NCBI GenBank assembly: GCA_002964805.2
Contig: PUDQ02000009.1
Location: 1 to 64,000, forward strand
Direction of reading: 5' to 3'
Length of the DNA stretch: 64,000 bases
Source of the DNA: Trametes villosa
Lineage: Eukaryota > Basidiomycota > Agaricomycetes > Polyporales > Polyporaceae
Below, in pieces: positions 21,051-32,017 of this stretch; position 1 is the first letter of the stretch, and the number at the start of each line of letters is the position of its first letter. The notes under the pieces were generated by a model. It ran no database searches. It was not told the origin of the DNA and worked only from the letters and a program-made list of their open reading frames with translations. Made by a program: the position numbers and the translations under genes.

Positions 21051-23031
21051 ATGCTGGCTACCATGGGGTTCGGACTGGGTTCTGCTACTGTTGGTCTAGT
21101 ATCTCTGCTCATCGGTACATACTACACCGGCCACCTGCGGATTCCTGCTCTCGAACGCCACAACAGTCTCGTTCGCGAAATATGGGACTGCCGCCCGTTC
21201 CTCCCGAACCTCTTCGTCGACACTCCTCCATCTGCCGCACATCCTGCCATACGTGAAGGCGTCGCCGCCGTAGACAGATACTTCGCGTCTCGTTTTGCCA
21301 TCGGCGACATCGACAGCCTCTCTGTCGCGGTCATCACGACTGGCGGTCCCATATACGAGGCGAACTTTGGTGTCACGAGAGGGAATGAGACTGGCTCGCC
21401 ACCGACGACCAGCCACTCGACGTACCGCATCGCATCTACGGGGAAGCTCTTCCCCGTGCTCGAAGGCCTCATATTGGAGCAAAAGGGAATTATCTCGTGG
21501 TATGTGGCGCGTTACTGTGTACATAGTCCGTCAAGATATACTCACATCACGCGTATGTAGGGACGATCCTGTCGACAAATACCTCAAAGACTTCAAATAT
21601 CGTCTCGACGGCCTAGACCCGCACATCCATCCCTCCCCCTCAGAGCCCGCGCCCCCAATCACGCTCTTCCAGCTCGCCTCGCACACGTCCGGGCTCGGGC
21701 GCGACTGGCCCGCGGGCACCGTCTTCAACTGGCCGCACGACATATTCGGGATGGGCCCGCCCCCGACGAACGGGCGCCCGTTCCCCTCCAACGCGGACCT
21801 GCTCGACGCCGTCACGCGCCACCATACCACTTCGCCGCCCCTGTTCCACCCGGCATACTCGAACACGGGGACGGCGCTGCTGGGGTTGGCGCTCGCGGCG
21901 GCGAGGAGCACGGCGCGCGGGGATGGGGAGGTGGGGAGTTATGCGGAGATGGTAAAGAGGGATATATTTGAGCCGATGGGCTTGAATGGGAGCCATTTCC
22001 TGGCGACGGAGGAGAATAGGCACCTCGTCGTGGTGCCATCTCTTGCCCCAGAAGTCGCCGTACGTGTCTAATTTTGCTCATAGACGACCCCGGAAGCTGA
22101 CATACTACTTGACATCTAGGATCAAGACTTCCTCGACGCGATGAACCCCGCCGCGGGCCAGTTCTCGTCCCTCTCGGACCTCATCACCGTCACGCAGACG
22201 ATCCTGGACCCGCGCCACCCGAAGAGCCAGCTCTCGCGGTACAGCCGCGACAAGTGGCTCCTCCCCGTGCACGCGTTCGAGGAGGACGACTGGACGGAGC
22301 TCGGGCTTATGTGGGAGATCATCAAGGCGGGGGACTCGCATGGCCGTCTGCGGAGGATATACTGGAAACGTGCGCCCATTTATCCTCGCGCTTGCGGAGA
22401 AGGGCTGATGACGATTGTAGTGGGCGCGATGGCGGGGTACCACACGGCACTCGCGATCCACCCCGGCACCTCCTACGGCATCGTCGTCCTCATGGCCGGC
22501 CACTACCCCGACGCCGCGAAGCTGACGTATGACGCGTTTGCGCTCATGCAGCCCGCCATCGACAAGGCACTGTCAGACACTGCGAAGGAGCTATACGCCG
22601 GCGAGTGGCACGCCAACAGCGCCGCTAGTGAGTTGTCCTTTGCGCACGTAGTAGTGGAGGCGGGTACGTTGTACATGGAGAGTTACGTGTTGCACGGGAT
22701 GGACGCCCTCGCCAAGTTCGGCGCGCAGGGTCGTCTCGCGCTGCGTCCGTCCGGAAGTCGTGATGAATTCCGGTAGGACCTCCTTATCAGCCAACTGGTG
22801 ATACACCGAGCTAACGATCCTCCTTCCTTGATCCTCAGCCTTGACACGGGAATTCCTGGGTACAACGGCCAAAAGCACATGGGCTGCTACCCGTATTGGA
22901 ACGGGCAGGACCTGTGGGGCGTGCGCGAGAACGCCGCGATCAACGCGCTGTACTTCAGCGGGGAGGGCGACGCGCGGCGGCTGCACGTCCCGTCCCTCGG
23001 AATGGTGATGAGGAGGGCTAAGAGCTACTAG
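21051..23031 (+). CDS. Beta-lactamase-fold serine hydrolase, copy 1
   Basis: Five exons (21051-21499, 21561-22059, 22120-22369, 22421-22772, 22839-23031) give 580 aa. The family (class C beta-lactamase/penicillin-binding-protein fold) uses an acyl-serine mechanism. Visible motifs are SxxK in YRIASTGKLFPVLEG, YxN in PAYSNTGTALLG, and an HxG-type motif in ALAIHPGTSYGIVV. An N-terminal hydrophobic stretch (GLGSATVGLVSLLIG) suggests a signal anchor with the enzyme facing outside or the lumen. Substrates of fungal members are mostly unknown, including esters and peptides. Exons 2 and 3 are the same length in all three copies. Confidence 0.9.
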
Positions 23032-23278
23032 ATGTAAGTTCGCATCCACGCGGCCGTCCGCAGTATCTCGTCGCATTGTTGGACTCGAATGCTCAGTTGG
23101 TGGCTCTTGTGTGCACAACGGCGCGGCAGCGGCTCCGGACACGTTCTTATCGGACCTCGTCTTGTACGATACATATTTACTACACAATATCCTTTCCTAC
23201 CAAGCATAGCAAGCGGCGTATGAAGTCATATGTCCGTCCCGAAGGCCAAGAACACAGCGCACGTAACGCGCCCTGTCC

Positions 23279-24562
23279 CTACACGTCGCCCTTCACTAGT
23301 TCTGGGCGGGACCCAAGCTGTGTCGTCGATCCAGAGCCCAGGGTGAATTGGCCGCTCTTCGTACCCACGTTGTTGGACGACACGGACGTGACGCCCTCCT
23401 GGTGGACCGCGAATCTGAGTGTCGATTCTGGCGGATGCGACCGGCTGTCGACCGCGCGGCCCAACGCGACGCGCAGGATAATCACCTCCGGACTGATGCA
23501 CTGCGCCGAAGGACGTTGCGATCAGCCAACACCCCTCGCGTCGAGTGGAGACGTGATGCGTACCATGACCTGGCTGAGAATGGGGAGCACGAGGTTCTGC
23601 ACGTTGCTGTTGCGGGCATAGGTGATGATAAAGACGAGCCCGACCACAGCGTACGGCATGCCGGATTCGAGGAGCATCGCGGCGAGGGAGACGTACGCCT
23701 TCCCGTGGTCGCTGCCGATCATCTTCTTGGAGCGGTAGCTCATGTAGAGCAGACGAACGACGAGCAGGAGAGTGAGCATGACGTTGAGGGCGATAGAGAT
23801 CGAGAAGTACGGCAACGAGAATTGCACGGCGGCTTTCGTCCACAGACTGGCGTTGGGCCGTGAGGACTGGAAGATGGACATGATAGACATTGCTAGATAA
23901 ACAAAGCATCAACGATATGTTAGTACCGTCCGGGAAATGGGCAGATGATGTGCTCGCACCGGTCGAAGCGAGATAGACGAGGGACGGAAACGCGATGACC
24001 CAGAGTGAGTTCCAAACGACGTACGTTCTCCATAGCTGCGTTAGATGAGGACAATCAAAACACGAAAATAAGATTGACGCGGGTGAATACCGCACCAAGA
24101 GCCCATCCGCGAGGAAGTTAGCGATGATGTACGAACTATTCCCGGCGGTATGGAACGGGCTGTCGAAGTTGGCAAGATACCACGCGGTGGGCCCGCCCGG
24201 AAAGGCTCTGTCATCGATGAACATTTGCTGGAATATCTTGGTGTTGCACGCCACGTCGACCGTGCTCATGAGGAACAGCACTGATATGTAGCCCAACAGG
24301 AACCAGGATCGCAGAGCGTTTTGCTGGCGCGGCGAGCTCGGTCGCGGCCAAGGAAAAATGCGGTATGCGCATTCAGCAAAAACTGCGACGTGAATCCCTG
24401 TAGACCCCATGTAAGCAAGAACAACGACATACTCAATTGCATGAAACTGTAGATGGGCTCACCGTACGCTATATTGCCGAGGACGTTGCCGATGAAGTCC
24501 GATCGCTCAATCCAGAGATCAAAAGAGCTTTCGCCCGGTGGGGAGTATGGATTGGAGGGCAT
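23279..24562 (-). CDS. Fungal seven-helix membrane protein, copy 1
   Basis: Five exons (24562-24463, 24397-24096, 24035-23960, 23892-23564, 23500-23279) give 342 aa, the same exon lengths as the copy at 37.7 kb. The protein starts MPSNPYSPPGESSFDLWIER, then FIGNVLGNIAYG begins the first helix. Further hydrophobic helices follow, with the conserved loop FIDDRAFPGGPTAWYLANF. The C-terminal tail is hydrophilic. This is an orphan family common in Agaricomycetes with seven predicted helices; receptor or transport function is unknown. It is convergent with beta-lactamase copy 1, with only 247 bp between the stops. Confidence 0.85.
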
Positions 24563-25089
24563 GTCGTGTAGGAGGAGTGGCACTTGACCCTACGGAGCGA
24601 TAGAGGGAACGGGGGCGGGGGCATGCGCAGGCGCACCTTATACACACGGCTCTCCGACGCCCCGGGTTGCGTTTGAGCTGATCTTGGGAGAGCGACTACC
24701 ACGACTCCTGGCAAGGTGCGTGAGGACCTTATCGTGATGACGGATGCCTGATTGAACTAAGTCTGTTGGCGGCAAATGAGGCTACTTCCTTGTTTGTCCA
24801 GCGTGGAGTGCTTTCTATGTGCGCGTGAACCTTGCGCCAACTGCGCGAGGAGTATTGGCAGAGCAGAATACGTGGTTCGACGAGCAAAGTCAACGAACTA
24901 CGCCGTATAGCAGTGAAGCCTGCGGTTTAGGTATATCTGGATCTGACGTTGAGTATCGCCTCCTCAGGCTGATTATCAGGCGAACGCGCACTAGTACCAG
25001 CGTGTGCACGAGGTGTGTAGGTTAGGATTTGAGAAGCCTTCGCCGGTGAGGACGGAACTCTAGAGCTGTGCAACCGGGGGTGGGTCCGT

Positions 25090-25165
25090 CGTGGACAATC
25101 GGACTTCCTGCTCGACGCGATGAAGTCGGTGCCAGGTGCTGACGACATTTCAAGGTTTAATTTAG
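25090..25165 (+). pseudogene. Relic of a short secreted peptide gene (exon 2 only)
   Basis: The frame reads SDFLLDAMKSVPGADD, aligning with the C-terminal half of the short secreted peptides at 26.1 and 36.1 kb (SYFRLDEMKLAPVAED). A one-base shift separates it from an upstream GGGSVVDN match. No exon 1 was found. The stretch 24563-25089 shows nothing else. Confidence 0.5.
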
Positions 25166-25249
25166 TGAAAGGTTTGATTCAGTTAGCCGCACCATGATAT
25201 CATGGGAGCCATTCCGCCAAATAGGGGAAGCTTGCGCTCGCATCTCCAG

Positions 25250-25600
25250 ACGAGGTGCGAGCACGAGAGCACATGTCGACGCTTCCCCGCCTCCAGCCCC
25301 ACATGTCAGATAGACCAGTAGCGCTCCAGAAGCTTGAATACCATGCGGGATGATCAAGAGACCGGACACGCATAGTACATCGCCTCAGAAGCACACCAGC
25401 ATGAGTGGCCGTACTCGACGGAGGCTGCGCACGACAGAACCCTTCCGACTCCGGCGCCACCATCCGGGGGATTCGTGATCACGGTACCGGGTTTGCACCC
25501 TAGATCATGAACTGATACTGACCGGGGTCTGAATTCGGCGACGAGTATGTCGCTGTAGCCTGTCGGCCGGGGGTGCACGTGGTCGCCACAGCTGACGCGC
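25250..25600 (-). repeat. Conserved non-genic block of the inverted duplication, arm 1
   Basis: The reverse complement closely matches 36860-37100, for example around TATGGTAYTC and CTGGAGCGCYACTGG. It sits between the seven-helix gene and the short secreted peptide gene in both arms. Both strands have interrupted frames, so it may be shared regulatory sequence or a dead gene. Confidence 0.6.
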
Positions 25601-26024
25601 CTCCATAATCATCGAGCTTCTCCCGCACCAGTTCTACAGCTGTCATATGTGAATCAAGGATGCTGAGCGCCGGGGTTGCAGATGAGGGTGCTTGCCTACT
25701 TGTCTAGTCCGAACACCGGCTGTGCCGAATCTGACAGCAGGCGGAGACCTCGGGGCGCTGCGTCTGCGTCAACGTCCGTCTATCATGGCTTGGAATAATG
25801 ACCGATGGGGTAGTACAGGTGCAGCCAAGCCTGGATCGATGAAGGTCCATGTCTCAATGATAAGAAAGCTCTATTACGAACGTACGGCGTACCCACGTTT
25901 TAGAGAGTGTCCTCGAAGAGGTAGCGCGGCTCTGCAACAATGTTTTCGTATCCGTGCGTTTTCGCTCGGGGACAAACAGACCTCTGTGAGTCCTCTGTGA
26001 GAACGCATGTCAGTACCACTGCGA

Positions 26025-26030
26025 TATAAA
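26025..26030 (+). promoter_or_regulatory. TATA box of short secreted peptide gene 1
   Basis: TATAAA lies 81 bp before the start codon. The surrounding GATATAAACACGAA and the upstream GACAAACAGACCTCTGTGAG are also present before the homologous gene at 36.3 kb, so the promoter was duplicated with the gene. Confidence 0.65.
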
Positions 26031-26110
26031 CACGAAGGCGCGAATCCTCTTATTAGCCCCGCCGCACCGAACCTCTCACCTCAAGCTCCACACATCCTTG
26101 AAGTTCAACC

Positions 26111-26353
26111 ATGCGCCTCTCCATCATTCTTGCCGCCGTGCTCGCGACTGTGGCGTACGCTGCACCCTCGGGTAAGTCCTGTCCAGCATAATCAAGAGCA
26201 AAGCTGATATGCGCGCTGGGAACAGCGAAGACGGTCGACATCGAGAACGTGGAAGATACCGCTTCGGGCGGTCCCATAGTAGACGAGAAGAGTTACTTTC
26301 GGCTCCACGAGATGAAGCTAGCCCCAGTCGCCGAAGGCAACGCGAAGGCTTAG
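26111..26353 (+). CDS. Short secreted peptide 1
   Basis: Exons 26111-26171 and 26226-26353 give 62 aa. The first 20 residues (MRLSIILAAVLATVAYAAPS) form a classic signal peptide. The mature part runs AKTVDIENVEDTASGG and ends in SYFRLHEMKLAPVAE plus a short tail. The intron falls after coding nucleotide 61 (phase 1), as in all family members here. It has no Cys and no Lys-Arg processing site. Function is unknown; possibilities are a secreted effector-like or signalling peptide, or a substrate of the neighbouring UstYa enzymes. Confidence 0.8.
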
Positions 26354-26877
26354 CTCCGCGTCACAGTCAGTACTATCTCGGCGGCCCTCCGATTCTTGAT
26401 ATTGAAGCTGATAGGACAGACAGACAGACACTTGCTGTGAGTGCGGCGAATGGCGCCGGAGTGGGCGTCGGCACTCATTCGGAGGAACAGAGACTAGTCA
26501 TCGTAACATCGTGCTCAGTTGTACCAGTGGTAGTTTCCCAGTATGAGGTTGATTTAGCTCCAGTGCAGCAGGAGCGGGTGCGCGCAGTTACTCTCAGATG
26601 ACTAGCCAGAGGCAGCCCAAACGCACTGAGAATGAGGGAGAACAGAGAGAACAGAGCACTTTTTTGCCGGCGCTTCAGTGCGGCTCCGCAGAATTCGGCC
26701 GATTCCGGCGCTTCCCGCCGGCCGCCGGCGCCCACATTCTCCGACTCGTCCCCATCTTAAGTTCCACCCTCAAACCTCCACCGCGCTTTCTACAGTCCTC
26801 AACCGCCTCGCAGGACTTGCGAGTAAGCTGCAGCATGCTCCTGTGATGGCTTCTTTATTTTCGCTTGATACATCAAT

Positions 26878-27371
26878 TTACAGATAGATACAAGTTTCTC
26901 GCTCGTACTGCGTAACCGAAAACCCGGAAGCCACTCCAGGCAGGCCCGGGCGGGCGACGAGAATATTGACACCAGTTAGTCTGTCTAGGATTGACCAAAC
27001 GGTTTGCCACGGACTCATGCTCGTGACGCCTTCTAGCGACAGTGCCAGCCGACAGTCCTTCACGGGACAGCGCCATTCCACGAAGACATTCGAGCGCGAC
27101 GGGCAATAAATGGGCGCGAGATGCACTCTTTCCCCAGCGCGGTGAGCGCGTCGAATAAATCGGCGAAAGACTTCTCGTCCGCAGGATGCGGAGGCGGTAT
27201 GACAGCAGGTATACCTCGACATCGACGGTCGGCTGCCGTAGTCGGCCAGTAGATGTCTGCGACCGCCGACCGCGTGGACCTGCAGACACGTGTGCGTTTA
27301 CGCTGACCACCGGGGACTATAGGAGCTGCAACCGGTATGTCAAGCTGATCCACGTTTCGGTGAAAACGCAT
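26878..27371 (-). pseudogene. Relic of the But2-like secreted protein gene
   Basis: Matches the C-terminal half of the intact gene at 34.4 kb in two frames: DALTALGKECISRPF, then DCRLALSLEGVTSM, then SGFSVTQYERETCIYL. Frameshifts, including one after SSWNGAV, and the absence of the N-terminal membrane anchor show it is broken. Confidence 0.75.
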
Positions 27372-27374
27372 GGA

Positions 27375-28115
27375 CAGAGACCAGGCTGATCTGGGAAATT
27401 TTTAAGGTAGCGGACGTGCACGGCGACCTGATCAAGGTCAACTGGAAGTGTAAGTCAGCTATTTGTTCTTTCGCTCGCACGCTACTGAGAAGTGCAGGGC
27501 TGTACTTGGGAATATGAGCAGGCATCATATCGCCATCGCCGTACAGCCCGGGACGCTGAACGACATCGTCACGTTCATAGTGCGCGGATACCGCAAAGTT
27601 CGTCTACGACGCATTGCCGTCATGTTGCTCCATCCCGCAATTGACGCTGGTCGCTGTTCGACGTCGTCAAGGAGGCGTATGGTGGGAAGCGAGTGGACAG
27701 CACATCTGACGCAGCGGTGTCCGCTCGAATTGCCGTCGAACGCAGTAACCTGCATATGTAGGATCTCGTGTTCCCCAGCATCGATGCCCTGAAATCTCCG
27801 GGAGATGCGGCCGCCTTCCCATACGCCCTCCCGGATGGCGCGACCCTGACGAGCTTCGGTGCGTTCTTCCAGTCTTCGATGCGTGGATACGGAATTGCTC
27901 CGCACTCCTCGTGCTACTGGCAGCCCTGACGCTGGTATTGAAGGATACAACGATGCGGAGCACATGACATGCCTCCGGCACGGGAACGCGCAGGAAATGT
28001 ATGGCTACCGGTCCGCAACAGCATGTCGGATAACGACGTCTACTTCGCTAGCAAGGGCGGAGACTGGCAGCTGTCCATCCAGTCGCTCTACATGGCCCTG
28101 AAGATGACGGCCAGC
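27375..28115 (+). pseudogene. Beta-lactamase-like relic (exons 3-5)
   Basis: Recognisable pieces are LIWEIFKVADVHGDLIKVNW (end of exon 3, then a GTAAGT donor), HHIAIAVQPGTLNDIV (exon 4, with Gln in place of the motif His), and GIEGYNDAEHMTCLRHGNA then LSIQSLYMALKMTASY (exon 5). Stops and shifts separate them, and exons 1-2 are missing. Confidence 0.8.
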
Positions 28116-29280
28116 TACTTCCTGTGCACTCAATATCGTCCGTTTCTTTCGCTGAATGGAAGCATTTTGACTAGCTGTTGAGTTGGAGGCACTTCGCAGC
28201 ACGCCGACTCTGAAGCCATGGCAATGCGACTGTAACCCCGAGGTCTTCGAGGGGTGAAGCTGTACGCATATTCTGCTCCAACGGAGTGCAGCTTGTGCGA
28301 CATGCGGGCCCACGGGGGCGGCGGTGGCATAAGGTGAGTTCGGCGCATGCAGCGCACCTCAGATCCGGCCGAGCGTGGTATCAATATCGCCACAGGTGCG
28401 ACCATAGCTCAGAGCTTCGGGCTTGGGCTCTGTAGGCCTCATGGCCGACCGAGCCGCGGGAAACTCTGCGTATAACGCATGCTGCATGAGGGCACAGAGT
28501 AGAAGCAGGCGGCCGGGTGAGAACGTGTAAGTGGCGACAGCATGCGCCACCCTGAGCTCTCGATGTCTAATTTCCATTCTCTACCATGACATCCGTCTGG
28601 TCAACATAACCGGTTCTGATGCGGCTCAAGAGCAGATGTCGCATGAGCCTATCGCCGCGGACAGCCCGAAATAACACTTGATCCCAGATAATGGAGCTCC
28701 TGGAACTCACATAAGCGAAACACGATTAAGGTCGCGAAGTGTTCGCGACACGGCTTCCCGGGGAACGTCACTTGGCCACGGAGGACAGATGGGAGGTGGA
28801 CCCTTACTACCGGGTGTGAAACGATCGTGTCCAACTAGTGCTTCTCGATAAGAATCCTTGCCTGGTGAATCGCATCCCTCGGACCGAGCACAAGAAAGCT
28901 CTTCTTTGGTAGGGTACGGTATCACGCGTACGGTGGGACACCTTTCGAGTAATGCAGAATCGCCGGGTCAGGTTTCCCATTCGAGATATAGCTTGCTTCG
29001 CCAACGCCCAGTGCCACCCTCCCGGTGACAATAGTAGCATCACCAGTTGGCGGGCCAATACAATCGCGGCGAGCAGTTTGGTCGCCGCCAATGTCGGTAG
29101 CTTAAGTGCGATAACATCTATTTCCGCTGACTGCGTTCTCAATCAATCAGTAACTCTGAGTTCGACGGGGCTCGCTTCTATCAAGCTTGGCAAGATAGCA
29201 GCTCAGCTCGCCATGGTACTCGCCCGGGCCTGTCCTGTCAATAATACTCGAAGCTGAGCGTTGATTGATGATGGACAGCG
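28116..29280. other. No recognisable gene
   Basis: Short frames only. The stretch separates the beta-lactamase relic from UstYa copy 1 and lies close to the centre of the mirrored gene arrangement. Confidence 0.4.
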
Positions 29281-29964
29281 TCAATTGTCTAGCCCCGGAC
29301 CCTTCGTCCACCCTTCGAAGTTCTCCTCGACCTTCTGTCGCAGCACACTCCAATCGCGGCACTGATGTTCAAACCCTACTCCATCCGTCTTATCCCCCTT
29401 ATCGTCTTCCTCGTCTGTCTTGACCATTGCCTCCAGCCGCGTGTTGCTCGCGCACAGCAGCGACTCGCGGATGTAGTTCAAGCAATGCTGCGCGTGCGAC
29501 TTCGCCCCCGCGTCCACGCTGCCCGGGGGCGCCGCGACGACGCGGCGCATTGCGTCGAGACAGTGGAGCTGGTGGAACATCGCGACCTTGTACAGCTGCC
29601 CGCGCGGTCCGAGCCGCACGGACCCGCCAGAACGCGGGAAGAGCGAAGCCCAGGCGTGTGTGTCGTTTGGGGCGTAGTGCACCGACTCCTCGATGGTGAG
29701 GGAGACGTCTCGCGGGTGTCGAGAGGGTGGGAGGAGAGCACGTGGGTAGTCCAACTCCAAGTAACCTATGAGCCCGCCTTCAGTAACGTGAGAAGATAAG
29801 GGTTTGATATACCGACTGAAGTCGCTTTCATGCCATTCCGCCGGCGCGTCCGTGATGACCTTGATGTACGCTAGGACATTAAAAAGGAGTGCGAGCACGA
29901 TGGCGAGCACGGACAGGCCGCAGTGAGCCCAGCTGCGTACTGTCGTGGGTAATGGGATGAACAT
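29281..29964 (-). CDS. UstYa-family (DUF3328) protein, copy U1
   Basis: A single exon encodes 227 aa. An N-terminal membrane segment (AHCGLSVLAIVLALLFNVLA) is followed by a lumenal domain. Both family motifs are intact: HxxHC in MFHQLHCLDAMRR and a second HC in HAQHCLNYIRESLLC. UstYa proteins act as copper-dependent oxidases on fungal peptides (for example cyclisation, halogenation or hydroxylation in dikaritin and cyclochlorotine pathways). The C-terminal FEHQCRDWSVL is typical. It is next to U2 on the same strand. The substrate cannot be told from sequence; the short secreted peptides nearby are candidates by position only. Confidence 0.9.
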   Translation of the reverse strand: MFIPLPTTVRSWAHCGLSVLAIVLALLFNVLAYIKVITDAPAEWHESDFSRYIKPLSSHVTEGGLIGYLELDYPRALLPPSRHPRDVSLTIEESVHYAPNDTHAWASLFPRSGGSVRLGPRGQLYKVAMFHQLHCLDAMRRVVAAPPGSVDAGAKSHAQHCLNYIRESLLCASNTRLEAMVKTDEEDDKGDKTDGVGFEHQCRDWSVLRQKVEENFEGWTKGPGLDN

Positions 29965-30295
29965 CGCTGTCGAATGGGAAGTTCAGCCGACGGGCTGGAC
30001 CTATATATACGGGCGAGCATATTGGCCCACAGAAGTATTAGGTAGTCACGTTTCTATCCCCTAAACACGTCAGTATATTCAAAGAAATCGCGGCCGCAGC
30101 GACCCGGCGCGGCAAGGGGTCTAGAGTTTTACCGTATAAGTCTCATCCCAGATCTGGTCGAAATCTAGTGTTGTAAGAGGTGTCTTGTAACCGTGAACCA
30201 AGCTAGCGGCATACCCAGTACATGTCCAAGATCACACGTAGACGAGTAGCGTTGCAATAGAAGCCATAAGCGAGCATATGGCCCAGAGAGAGACG

Positions 30296-30350
30296 CATCG
30301 GATCAAAATCGGGAGGGCAATACCTTCCGATCCTAACATGGCCAAACAAA
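30296..30350 (+). repeat. Dispersed ~50-bp repeat core, copy 2
   Basis: Reads GGGAGGGCAATACCTTCCG then ATCCTAACATGGCCAAACAA, matching the cores at 39.6 and 50.3 kb and, inverted, 9.4 kb. It lies in the U1 promoter side of the U1-U2 gap. Confidence 0.5.
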
Positions 30351-30568
30351 CACCGTGACCGTTCGAATTCAAGTTCGACTCGGGCGCAGATAGTGACCAT
30401 AGGCGGCCCGATACAGTTCTTGCGGGGGGCTTGGTAGGCTGATCGCGTGGGACTTGAAAGGGATCGCTTCGCAAGTACGTGCGGCCTCGACATTCCAGGG
30501 AGGCGCCCTGCTCTGGTGGCAACCTCCAATTCGGCCGCCCGGGGCCCATTCCGAGCCTACAGCAAGGA

Positions 30569-31308
30569 TCATATGTACAATCGGTGCGTAGCCTTTGAGT
30601 CCGCCCTAGGCCTTTCACGCGTCTCCTCATAGTTCCTCACCACAAGCTCATACACTTTCGTCCAGTCCCTGCACATCCTTGGAACCTCTACGATCGCTAT
30701 CCCCCCCTCCGCGTCCTGAAGGATAGGCTCCAGGGCCGGGTCGGCGTCGCACAGTACTGTCTGGCGTAGGTAGTTGAAGCAGTGGTGGACATGCGGCGTT
30801 GTTATCCCCGTAATCATCGCCTGGCGTATGCGGACAAGGCAGTGCATTTGGTGGAAGAGCGTCAGACCGAACGGCCTGTGCTGGGGTCCCAGAAGGAGGA
30901 AACCGCCGCCGTCGGGGAAGATCGAATCCCACTCGCGCTCAGCATCTTCGGTGTAAATCTGGTAGTGTACGGTGTTCGCGGGGGTGAGCGAGACAGCTCC
31001 AAGGTCGTGTGGGTAGTGTGACGGGTAGTCGTCGCCCACGAACGCTACACGAGACGGTCGTCGTGGTCAGTTCTGTGGACCGCGGTGACAGGAGGGGTAT
31101 TGTGAGACATACTGTACTCGCTGAGTGCCTTCCCCGGCGCTGGCGACGCTAGCTGGCTCCTCCAGAAGCCGACAAGCGGTGGGATGAAGGAGAGCAGGAG
31201 GAGGAGGATGGTTGTGCAGAGTAATGCGGATGGGATCCATTCCCGCCGCCGACAGCGTGTCTCAACGTCGGGTATGGCCTTCATGGTTTCGTAGGGAGTG
31301 CTGGTCAC
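30569..31308 (-). CDS. UstYa-family (DUF3328) protein, copy U2
   Basis: Two exons (31308-31113 and 31044-30569, 69-nt phase-1 intron) encode 223 aa. The membrane anchor is SALLCTTILLLLLSFIPPLV. Intact motifs are LFHQMHCLVRIRQAM and HHCFNYLRQTVLC, followed by PRMCRDWTKVYELV. It is clearly more distant from U1 than U3 and U4 are, so the locus holds two UstYa lineages. The last 15 or so residues after YEETRERP are less typical and could reflect a missed stop or intron. The start could also be the Met at 31284. Confidence 0.88.
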
Positions 31309-32017
31309 GGAGGGGGCATTTATTGGACGGCGACTCGAGCTCCCAGTGGGAAACCTCGGAGAGACGTCTGTGACAAGACGCTCCGGCGAAGGTTTGTCGC
31401 CCGTTCGATTGCGCCGCGGAGAGTAGCACGCGCCTACCGATACGCTTCTCGGATGGAGTATCGCACGTCTCCGGTGCTCTCACACACGGCTTCGCAGTAT
31501 CAGATGGATAGCACTCTTCTCTTCGGAGTTGTAGCCTTGTTCATGGGCGCTGCTGTCAGTCAGCGTGCAGTGGCATCTCCGCGTGTCGGTGGCACTATCG
31601 CCTCATGGCATGCAACCTAAACGCCAAGGTAGGGGTGCATCAGTATTCCCTACAACAAAACACATTCATTAATTCGCAATTACGACAGTGCGACATCCGC
31701 GCATCAGCTCATCATCTAGGAGCTCTCAGGCTTCTCCGGACTCTGATTCCGAACACACCATCAAGGAAGGTGCTTACCTCTCGTCGCTATCTGTGACCGC
31801 TCGATCGACCTTGGAAGGAATTCCGTGTCCACCTCTGCAGCGATATTACGATACTGTCTCGAACGGCAGACCTCTTGACGGCTTTGACCATCAATGTGTC
31901 ACATATAAAACATGCGAATCCGTTGGTAAATTCTTACAGGACACCTACATTACGAAACACCCCCAATTCACCTACAAATCTGACACCTCGAACGAGACTG
32001 TGACTCTTGACCCACGA
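31309..32017. other. No recognisable gene
   Basis: It contains the U2 promoter and the 3' side of beta-lactamase copy 2. A tiny ORF at 31504-31620 begins with a signal-like stretch but has no support. Confidence 0.4.

Noticed and set aside
22591..23187. 198-codon minus-strand frame across the end of beta-lactamase copy 1
   Set aside because: It is antisense to exons 4-5, whose frame is shared with two paralogues.
30360..30400. tRNA-like B-box motif GTTCGAATTC near the 30.3-kb repeat core
   Set aside because: No matching A box or cloverleaf could be drawn, so no tRNA or SINE head was called.
31504..31620. 38-codon ORF starting MDSTLLFGVVALFMGA
   Set aside because: The signal-like start is suggestive, but there is no homologue in the window, no intron pattern and it is too short to support.
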